The notes under the pieces were generated by a model, which searched no databases, was not told the DNA's origin, and saw only the letters and a list, made by a program, of their open reading frames with translations. A stretch of 35,329 nt of DNA from JAHDVS01 sp964370985 (lineage in GTDB: Bacteria > Actinomycetota > Thermoleophilia > Gaiellales > Gaiellaceae): assembly GCA_964370985.1 (NCBI GenBank), contig CAYJLE010000034.1, positions 1 to 35,329 on the forward strand. Direction: 5' to 3'. Made by a program: the position numbers and the translations under genes. Shown one piece after another: positions 29,484 to 35,329 of the stretch (its first letter is position 1; every line of letters starts with the position of its first letter).

Positions 29484-29512
29484 CCGCTATCGAGCGTAGC
29501 GGAGAAATCCGC
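29484..29512 (+). promoter_or_regulatory. Mutually exclusive hairpins before dnaE2
   Basis: In the 175-base gap before dnaE2, CCGCTA (29484-29489) pairs with TAGCGG (29497-29502) around seven bases. GCGGA (29499-29503) can instead pair with TCCGC (29508-29512) around a GAAA tetraloop of the stable GNRA class. The two stems share bases, so only one can form. No clear promoter or LexA box was found in this gap. Confidence 0.4.
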
Positions 29513-29598
29513 GCGTATGGCGCGCGGACCGTGCCGGAAGTGCGACGGGAGCGTGACGATAGCCGCGCGGCCGGGACCAGCAGCGGAGGGCGCGCGCG

Positions 29599-32500
29599 GT
29601 GAGGTACGTCGAGCTGCACTGTCACTCGGCGTACTCGTTCCTCGATGGGGCCTCGCTGCCCGAGGAGCTGGCCGCGCGCGCCGCCGAGCTCGGGTACGGG
29701 GCGCTCGCGCTCACCGACCATGACGGCCTCCACGGCTCGCTCGAGTACGCCCACGCGGCGAAGGCGCTCGGGGTGCGCCCGATCACCGGCGCCGAGGTCA
29801 CGCTCGCGGGCGGCGCGCACGTGACGCTGCTCTGCGAGTCCCAGCGCGGCTACGCCAACCTCTGCCGCCTCCTGACGGCCGCCCACGCCGGGAGAAGAGC
29901 TGTCGTCACCCCACCCCCAACGGGGTCACCCACCCGTCTCGAGCCGGCGCTCGACCTCCCCCTGCTCGAGGAGCGCTCCGACGGCCTCGTCTGCCTCTCC
30001 GGCTGCGCCCGCAGCGGGCTCGCTGTCCGCGACCCGAACACCGCCGCCCGGCTCGCCCGCGCGTTCGGCCCCGAGCGCTTCTACGTCGAGCTGCAGCGGC
30101 CGTACCTGCGCGGGGACGCGCGCCGGAACGCGGCGCTGCGCGACCTCGCCTCGTCACTCGGCGTGCGGACGGTCGCGACCGGCGACGTCCACGCACACCA
30201 CCCGTGCCGCGCCCGCCTCCAGGACGTCCTCGTCGCGATCCGCTGCGGGACGCCCCTCGACGGCTGCGAGCCCGAGCGGCGCGGGAACGACCAGTTCGTG
30301 CTCGTCTCGCCGGAGGAGGCGGCCACCCGCTTCCCGGACGACCCGGACGCGGTGCGGGCAACCGTCGAGCTGGCCGAGCGGCTCGAGTTCGACCTGACCC
30401 GGGAGCTCGGCTACCGCTACCCGGACTTCTCCGGACAGCACGACCCCGCCGACGTCCAGCTCGCGAGGATCTGCCGGGACGAGCTCGCCCGCCGCTACCC
30501 GGGCTCCCCCCACGAGAGCGAGGCGGGTACCCGGCTCGAGGAGGAGCTCGCACTGATCGCAGAGCTCGGGCTCTCCGGCTTCTTCCTCCTCCACCACGAC
30601 GTGCTCGAGCTGGCGCGGCGGGTCGCGCTCGAGGTGCGCGGCGCGGGCTCGCCGCGGCACACGCTCCCGCCCGGCCGCGGCCGCGGCAGCTCGGTCGGCT
30701 CGATCGTCTGCTATCTGACCGGCCTCTCGCACGTCGACCCGATCGGCGCCGGCCTCTCGCTCGGGCGCTTCCTCAACCGTGAGCTGGTCTCGGTGCCCGA
30801 CATCGACCTCGATTTTCCCCGGGACATCCGCGAAAGGCTGATCCCCGCGGTGATCGAGCGCTACGGCCGCGAGCACGCGGCGCTCGTCGCGAGCTTCGCC
30901 ACCTACCGGGCGCGCGGCGCGATCAGGGAGGTCGGCAAGGCGCTCGGCCTGCCAGCCGCCGAGCTCGAGCGGCTCGCGCGTCTCTCCGAGGGCTGGGACG
31001 CCCGCGAGGTCGGGCGGGAGCTCGCGCTCGCTCCGGGAGCCCGGGAGAAGCTCCGCTCGCCGCGCTGGCGGGCCCTACCGGAGTTGTGCGCCGAGATCGC
31101 CGGTCTGCCGCGCCACATCTCGCAGCACCCCGGGGGCATGGTGATCTCGAGCCGCCCGCTCGTCGAGCTCGTGCCGGTCGTGCCGGCGGCGATGGCGGGC
31201 AGGCAGCTCTGCCAGTGGGACAAGGACTCCTGCGCGGACGCGGGCTTCCTCAAGATCGACCTGCTCGGCCTCGGGATGCTCTCCGCCGTCGAGGAGTGCG
31301 TGGAGGCGATCGCGCGACGCCGCGGGGGGCCGATCGACCTGTCGCGGATCCCGCTCGACGACCCAGCGGTGTACCGGGAGATCCAGGCGGCCGACACCGT
31401 CGGCGTCTTCCAGATCGAGAGCCGGGCGCAGATGCAGATGCTCGTCCGCACGCTGCCGGAGAGCCTCGACGACCTGACCGTGGAGGTCGCGCTCGTGCGG
31501 CCCGGGCCGATCCAGGGCGGGGCGGTGCACCCGTACGTCGAGCGGCGCCAGCGCCTGCGGGCCGACCCGGGCTACGTGCCTCCGTACGACCACCCGCTGC
31601 TCGAGGAGCCGCTGCGGGAGACACTCGGCGTCGTCGTCTTCCAGGAGCAGGTGCTGGGCGTGGCGGTCGCGCTCGCCGGATTCACGGTGGGGGAGGCCGA
31701 GGGGCTGCGGCGCGCGATGAGCCGCAAGCGCAGCCGCGATGCGATCGAGGCGTACCGTCAGCGCTTCCGGGACGGGGCGGCGGCTCGTGGAGTCGACCGG
31801 GGGACGGCGGAGCGCGTGTTCGAGAAGCTGCTCGGTTTCGCCTCATTCGGCTTCCCGAAGTCGCATGCGGCCGCGTTCGCGCTGCTCGCTTACCAGTCGG
31901 CGTGGCTTCGCCACCACTACCCGGCCGAGCTCCTGTGCGCGCTCCTGAACGCCCAGCCGATGGGCTTCTACCCACCCGCGAGCCTCGTCCGGGACGGGGA
32001 GCGGCGCGGGCTCGCGGTGGTCGGGCCCGACGTCAACGCGAGCGAGGCCGCCTGCACGCTCGAGGGGGACCGGGTCCGGATCGGGCTCGGATTCATCCGG
32101 GGGCTCGGGGAGGAGCCGGCCCGGGCGCTCGTCGCGGAGCGGCGGGCGGGCGGGGCCTTCCGCGACGTCGCCGACCTGGCGCGGCGGGCGCCACTCGATC
32201 GGCCGGCGCTCGAGGCGCTCGTCCTCTCCGGGGCCTGCAACGCATTTGACGGGTCGCGGCGGGAACTCCTCTGGCAGCTCGGGCTCGCGCCGCGGCCGGC
32301 GAGCGCCGGAGCGGGCGGGGCCGCGCGCCAGCTCGTGCTGCCGCTCGGGCCGACCTCGGAGACGCCGGAGCTGCCCGCGGAGACCGCGTGGGAACGGCTG
32401 CTCGCCGACTACCGCACGACCGCGCTCTCGGTCGGTCCGCACCCGCTCGCGCTTTTGCGGCCTCACCTACCTGCCGGCACCGTCTCGAGCAGCGAGCTTG

Positions 32501-32882
32501 CGCGGTGCGGCCACGGCGAGCGGGTAGCCCTGGCCGGCCTCGTAGTAGCCAAGCCGCCGCCGGCCACGGCAAGGGGGGCGCGGTGGCGGGCCTCGTCGTC
32601 CCCAGGCCGCGGCGGGCTACGGCAAGGGGGGTCGTGTTCATGCTGCTCGAAGACGAGCACGGGCAGGTGAACCTCGTCGTGCCGCCGCCCATCTACGACC
32701 GCTACCGCGCAACGATCCGCGGGGAGCCGCTGCTGCTCGCCCGCGGGCGCTTCGAAGCGAACGGGCGCAACCGCAACGTGGTCTGCGACGAGCTCGTCTC
32801 GCTCGCCCCCCTGGCCAGGCGCGTGGCAAACGTGGCCGAGCTGCGCTCCTCGCTCCCGGAGGCGCACAGCTTCGGGCGGTAG
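29599..32882 (+). CDS. dnaE2: Error-prone DNA polymerase DnaE2, frame broken near the C-terminus
   Basis: DnaE2 is the SOS-induced C-family polymerase that performs mutagenic lesion bypass with ImuB. The GTG start has GGAGGG eight bases upstream. The protein shows an N-terminal PHP domain (VELHCHSAYSFLDGASLPEE, LTDHDGLHG), the catalytic palm with Asp401 and Asp403 in VPDIDLDFP, and the family's GFPKSHAAAFALLAYQSAWL and PVVGPDVNAS-like segments. Near 32573 the frame changes. The first frame runs into unrelated sequence and stops at 32670, while the true C-terminal OB-fold (ARGVVFMLLEDEHGQVNLVV) continues in another frame to 32882. The break sits in a 53-bp tandem near-duplication. One extra G in the run 32573-32578 would restore a 1094-residue protein with an 18-residue insertion. 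Confidence 0.9.
32530..32631 (+). repeat. 53-bp imperfect tandem duplication in dnaE2
   Basis: Bases 32530-32578 and 32583-32631 align with about 40 of 49 identical positions at an offset of 53. Both end in AAGGGGGG. The first copy encodes LAGLVVAKPPPATARG and the second VAGLVVPRPRRATARG, the same piece of the DnaE2 OB-fold in two different frames. The second copy is the one that continues into the conserved C-terminus. Confidence 0.85.
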
Positions 32883-32983
32883 CCATGCCGGCGGGCGAGT
32901 CAGGACCAGCCCCACGCCTCCGAACGACGCATCCGGGACGGTGACTACGCCACCAGCCGACCGGCACAGGGAGCTCCCTCGAT

Positions 32984-33089
32984 GGGGTCAGACCCCTTGA
33001 GTCGAAGGTACTTAGATCTGAGGCGAGATCCGCATGACTGCGGCCTTCTCGGAGCGACATCCCGAGCGGACCGATCCGGGGTCTGACCC
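32984..33089. repeat. Inverted pair of GGGTCAGACCCC motifs (REP/MITE-like)
   Basis: GGGGTCAGACCCC (32984-32996) is itself a palindrome, and GGGGTCTGACCC (33078-33089) is its inverted partner, 81 bases apart. The 221-base gap 32883-33103 between dnaE2 and the next gene contains this pair, lower GC than its neighbours, and no credible open frame. Such motifs resemble the repeats mobilised by REP-associated transposases, but no transposase is present here. Confidence 0.5.
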
Positions 33090-33103
33090 GACCTCTCAGA
33101 TCG

Positions 33104-33430
33104 TCATTCGAGCTCGGCGGCGATCGCGGGCACGCGTCGGCGGGCCCGCTCGGCGAACACGGCGCGGTACGCCTCCGCCCCGTCCGGGTCGAGCGTCGCC
33201 GCGTACCCGTCCCGGATCGCCTCGAGCTCATCGCGGGCGCCGTCGACGAGGTCGACGTACTCGCCGTAGCGCTCCTCCGCCTCGCCGGCGGGGGCCCCGT
33301 GGTAGGCGCGCAGGGCCGCCTCGACCTCGCCGAGCATCCCCGCCGACTCAACGCTGAACAGGTCGAGCTGACGCTCGATGAGCTCCTCGAACCGGCCCGG
33401 GCGGCGGCGCAGCCTCACCGCCGCAGGCAC
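33104..33430 (-). CDS. Small helical protein of unknown function
   Basis: A 108-residue protein, apparently all alpha-helical and charged, with no signal peptide or membrane helix. Segments such as FEELIERQLDLFSVESAGML and YVDLVDGARDELEAIRDGYA look like amphipathic helices of a small helical bundle. The GTG start overlaps the end of the glycosyltransferase gene by 16 bases, so it is translationally coupled and the last gene of that operon. I do not recognise a family. Third-position GC use is like that of its neighbours, supporting a real gene. Confidence 0.68.
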   Translation of the reverse strand: MPAAVRLRRRPGRFEELIERQLDLFSVESAGMLGEVEAALRAYHGAPAGEAEERYGEYVDLVDGARDELEAIRDGYAATLDPDGAEAYRAVFAERARRRVPAIAAELE

Positions 33431-34470
33431 TCCGCGTACACGGTCGCATGCGCCTCGGCCGACGCCTCCCAGGTGAGAGCGGCGGCCGCTGCGCGGGCGC
33501 CGGCGCGGGCGGCCTCGAGCGCTGCCCGGTCGGAGAGGAGACCCCGCACGCCCTCGACGAGCGTGCCGAGATCGTCGGGCGGCGCGACGACGCCGGCGCC
33601 GAAGCGCTTGACGGGCTCGGCGATCCCGCCGGCGTCGTAGCAGGCAACGGCGGCCCCGGCGCCGAGCGCGCGCAGGAGCGCCCCGCTCTGGTCGAGCTCA
33701 CGCCGGTAGGGGAACAGCGCAACCGTAGACGCGGCGAGCGCCCGGGCGATCTCCTCGTCCGGCTGGTAGCCGAGCCGCCACTCGACCCCGGGCCGCCGCA
33801 ACCGCTCGCCGAGCTCGAACGTCGGATCGCCGAGGACGAGCAGGCGCGCGCCGAGGCGAGCGGCGAGCTCGAGTGCGTGATCGATCTGCTTGTACGGCCG
33901 GATCAAGCCGAAGAAGAGAAGCGTCGCCCCGTCGTCCTCGTAGCGCGGCACGCCCGGGAAGACGGGGTGGGGGATCACCCGGATCGCCTCCTCGCGAACG
34001 CCGACCTCCCGGACGAGCCGCCTGCACCCGTCCTCACTGTGGACGACAACCCGGTCGAAGCGCCCGTAGAGGCGCCGCCACAGCTCCGTACGGGTCTGCG
34101 TCCGGCGCGGGAGGATGTCGTGGGCGGTGATCACGGACGGCCCGCCAGCGGGGAGCAGGCGCACGTCGACCTGGGGCAGCGGTGCCCACTGAACGTGGAG
34201 GAGATCGCGTGGCAGTCCCCGCAACCGGGCGAGCCCGGCGACGTGCTCGGCCGCCCGCAGCGGCAGCCGCAGGCGGGAGCGGCGAAACAGACGCGAGCTG
34301 GCGGGGTAGAAGAGTTCCCGGCGCGTGTACCCGTCCGGCTCCGGGGCGTTGCCGAAGCGAAACCGGGACGTGACGAGCTCGACGTCGAGCCCGCGGGCCG
34401 CCAGCGCGCGGGCGAGCTGGTGGTCGTAGGGCAGCGTGAACGCCGCCGGGTCGAGGAGAAGCACGCGCAC
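33415..34470 (-). CDS. Family-4 glycosyltransferase
   Basis: A 351-residue GT-B enzyme that should transfer a sugar from a nucleotide donor to a glycan or lipid acceptor at the membrane. The acceptor domain starts MRVLLLDPAAFTLPYDHQLA RALAARGLDVELVT. The donor domain has FFGLIRPYKQIDHALELAAR, LLVLGD, the loop VEWRLGYQPDEEIARAL, and the GT4 signature DQSGALLRALGAGAAVACYD AGGIAEPV with the conserved Glu. The GTG at 34470 (not the much longer open frame upstream) is the start. It fits the family N-terminus and follows a TACTCT -10 hexamer by six bases. Its specific substrate is unknown. Confidence 0.88.
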   Translation of the reverse strand: MRVLLLDPAAFTLPYDHQLARALAARGLDVELVTSRFRFGNAPEPDGYTRRELFYPASSRLFRRSRLRLPLRAAEHVAGLARLRGLPRDLLHVQWAPLPQVDVRLLPAGGPSVITAHDILPRRTQTRTELWRRLYGRFDRVVVHSEDGCRRLVREVGVREEAIRVIPHPVFPGVPRYEDDGATLLFFGLIRPYKQIDHALELAARLGARLLVLGDPTFELGERLRRPGVEWRLGYQPDEEIARALAASTVALFPYRRELDQSGALLRALGAGAAVACYDAGGIAEPVKRFGAGVVAPPDDLGTLVEGVRGLLSDRAALEAARAGARAAAAALTWEASAEAHATVYAECLRR

Positions 34471-34475
34471 GCGCC

Positions 34476-34482
34476 TAGAGTA
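34476..34482. promoter_or_regulatory. Overlapping divergent -10 elements (TAGAGTA)
   Basis: On the minus strand TACTCT (34482-34477) ends 6 bases before the glycosyltransferase GTG. On the plus strand TAGAGT (34476-34481) ends 13 bases before the ATG of the EEP-family gene. The two hexamers share five base pairs, as at 4822-4828. Confidence 0.55.
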
Positions 34483-34494
34483 TGCGGCCGGGCG

Positions 34495-35292
34495 ATGCGG
34501 CTGGTCGTGCGCACCTGGAACGTCTTCCACGGCAGAACCGTGCCGGAGAGCGGCAGCCTGCACGTCGAGGAGGCGGTGCGGCGCGCGGCCGAGGGAAGCC
34601 CGGACGTCGTCTGCCTCCAGGAGTTGCCGGTCTGGGCGCTGGCCCGGCTCGAGGAGTGGACAGGGCTTCGGGCCCTCGGCGCTGTGACGGTGCCCCCGCT
34701 CGCGGGGCGCCTGGCGAGGCGGGTCACCGCCGCCGATCCGCGGCGACTCCGCTCGGCCCTGACCGGCCAGGCTAACGCTGTTCTCCTGACTCCGCGGCTC
34801 GGCGTTCCGGACGGCCAGCACCGCGCCGTTCTCAACCCCCGGGCCGTGCGCAGCCGCGAGGCGCGCCGGCTCGCTCTCCCCGCGCACGTGCGCTGGGCGT
34901 GGGGGCGAAACCGGCGCGTTGCCCAGCTCGTCCGCGTCAGCGACAGCGCCGAGACCGTGCTCGTCGTCAACCTCCACCTGACCTCGTCCCCGGACAGCCG
35001 CCCGGCCGAGGCCGAGCTCGCGCGCGTGCTCGGAGTTGCAGACGAGCTGGCCCTGCCCGGCGAGCCGCTTCTCCTATGCGGCGACGTCAACCTGACCCCC
35101 GCGGACTCGGCCGCGCTCGCGGCCCTCGGGCAGGCGGGCTTCACGGCGCCCCTGCCCGGCATCGACCAGATCCTCGCCCGCGGCCTGACCGCGGTCGAGG
35201 GGCCCGCGCCGTGGCCGGCGGAGCGCCGGCGGCTCGGCGATGCGCTTCTCTCCGACCACGCGCCCGTCGAAGCGGTGATGATAGGACCGTGA
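34495..35292 (+). CDS. Endonuclease/exonuclease/phosphatase (EEP) family protein
   Basis: A 265-residue metal-dependent hydrolase of the EEP superfamily, which includes DNase I, AP endonucleases and phosphodiesterases. The motifs are in order: TWNVFHG with the first metal-binding Asn, VVCLQELPVW with the metal Glu, VVNLHLTSSP, LCGDVNLTP with the catalytic Asp/Asn, and the final SDHAPVEAVM with the Asp-His pair. No signal peptide is seen, so it is probably cytoplasmic. Whether it cuts nucleic acid, phospholipid or another phosphodiester cannot be told. It is divergent from the glycosyltransferase gene and overlaps the start of the next gene by four bases (GTGA). Confidence 0.85.
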   Translation: MRLVVRTWNVFHGRTVPESGSLHVEEAVRRAAEGSPDVVCLQELPVWALARLEEWTGLRALGAVTVPPLAGRLARRVTAADPRRLRSALTGQANAVLLTPRLGVPDGQHRAVLNPRAVRSREARRLALPAHVRWAWGRNRRVAQLVRVSDSAETVLVVNLHLTSSPDSRPAEAELARVLGVADELALPGEPLLLCGDVNLTPADSAALAALGQAGFTAPLPGIDQILARGLTAVEGPAPWPAERRRLGDALLSDHAPVEAVMIGP

Positions 35293-35329
35293 ACCTGGAC
35301 GCCATCCGCGCCGAGCTGCCCGTGCTCGA
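35289..35329 (+). CDS. Start of a probable class V aminotransferase (truncated by window end)
   Basis: A GTG overlapping the stop of the EEP gene begins a frame reading MNLDAIRAELPVL. This resembles the opening of class V aminotransferases and cysteine desulfurase-like proteins (RAEFPIL before a YLN motif). Only about 13 codons are inside the window, so the assignment rests on this opening and on the tight coupling to the preceding gene. Confidence 0.4.
   Translation, partial: MNLDAIRAELPVL

Noticed and set aside
29517..29723. 68-codon open frame before and overlapping the start of dnaE2
   Set aside because: Begins with a CxxC-like MARGPCRKC but becomes Arg/Ala-rich shadow sequence once inside dnaE2, and it has no ribosome-binding site.
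32560..32600. Programmed -1 frameshift at the six-G run to make full-length DnaE2
   Set aside because: Slippage there would restore the frame, but the cause of the shift is the 53-bp duplication. Programmed frameshifting is not known for DnaE2, and the same six-G run in the second copy is read normally. A sequencing error or mutation is simpler.
34471..34977. N-terminal extension of the glycosyltransferase (open frame continues to 34977)
   Set aside because: It would overlap most of the EEP gene and adds sequence unlike any glycosyltransferase. GTG 34470 fits the family and the promoter.
1..35329. tRNA, rRNA, CRISPR arrays, prophage genes, intact insertion sequences
   Set aside because: Looked for by eye and none supported. 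The genes are chromosomal housekeeping and signalling genes throughout.

Overview
The window is about 72-75% GC and gene-dense, with actinobacterial gene neighbourhoods: pyrG next to a NUDIX hydrolase, recO-glyQ-glyS-PPDK regulator-PPDK, membrane Ser/Thr kinases with FHA partners, and an SOS mutasome with a DUF6504 gene. Gene content and style fit a deep-branching actinobacterium of the Thermoleophilia (Gaiellales/Solirubrobacterales) type. This placement is inferred from gene content, not from a marker-gene tree. I see no rRNA, tRNA, CRISPR array or intact insertion sequence, and no gene-free stretch longer than 300 bases.

Layout. 1-8183: metabolism and repair, with the 3' end of pyrG, an M20 peptidase, DUF3866, a NUDIX ADP-sugar hydrolase, alanine dehydrogenase, a small membrane protein facing deoB, a pyrimidine-nucleoside phosphorylase, and mutM. 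8218-16600: recO, glyQ, glyS, the PPDK regulatory protein, a 54-residue membrane protein missed at usual length cut-offs, a DUF4349 lipoprotein on the other strand, and PPDK. 16651-25236: a signalling island of one transmembrane Ser/Thr kinase and six FHA-domain proteins. All six have the order FHA domain, transmembrane helix, ectodomain, and the ectodomains differ: jelly-roll-like, none, a four-cysteine domain (twice), a TolB-like propeller, and a trypsin-PDZ protease. The kinase carries the same four-cysteine ectodomain. 25294-27924: a rhomboid-like protein with a changed active site, a ComB-family phosphatase, and two small secreted proteins. 28018-32882: an SOS cassette imuB-DUF6504-dnaE2 behind two LexA-type boxes, where dnaE2 has a 53-bp tandem near-duplication that breaks the frame near its end. 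32883-33103 holds an inverted pair of a GGGTCAGACCCC motif. 33104-35329: a small helical protein, a family-4 glycosyltransferase, an endonuclease/exonuclease/phosphatase-family protein, and the first codons of what looks like a class V aminotransferase.

A signal runs across the whole window: most operon-leading genes have a TANNNT -10 hexamer ending only 6-13 bases before the start codon and no Shine-Dalgarno sequence. That points to leaderless or nearly leaderless transcripts. In two places a single TAGARTA heptamer serves as overlapping, antiparallel -10 elements for divergent genes. Genes inside operons instead have Shine-Dalgarno sequences or overlap the preceding stop codon.
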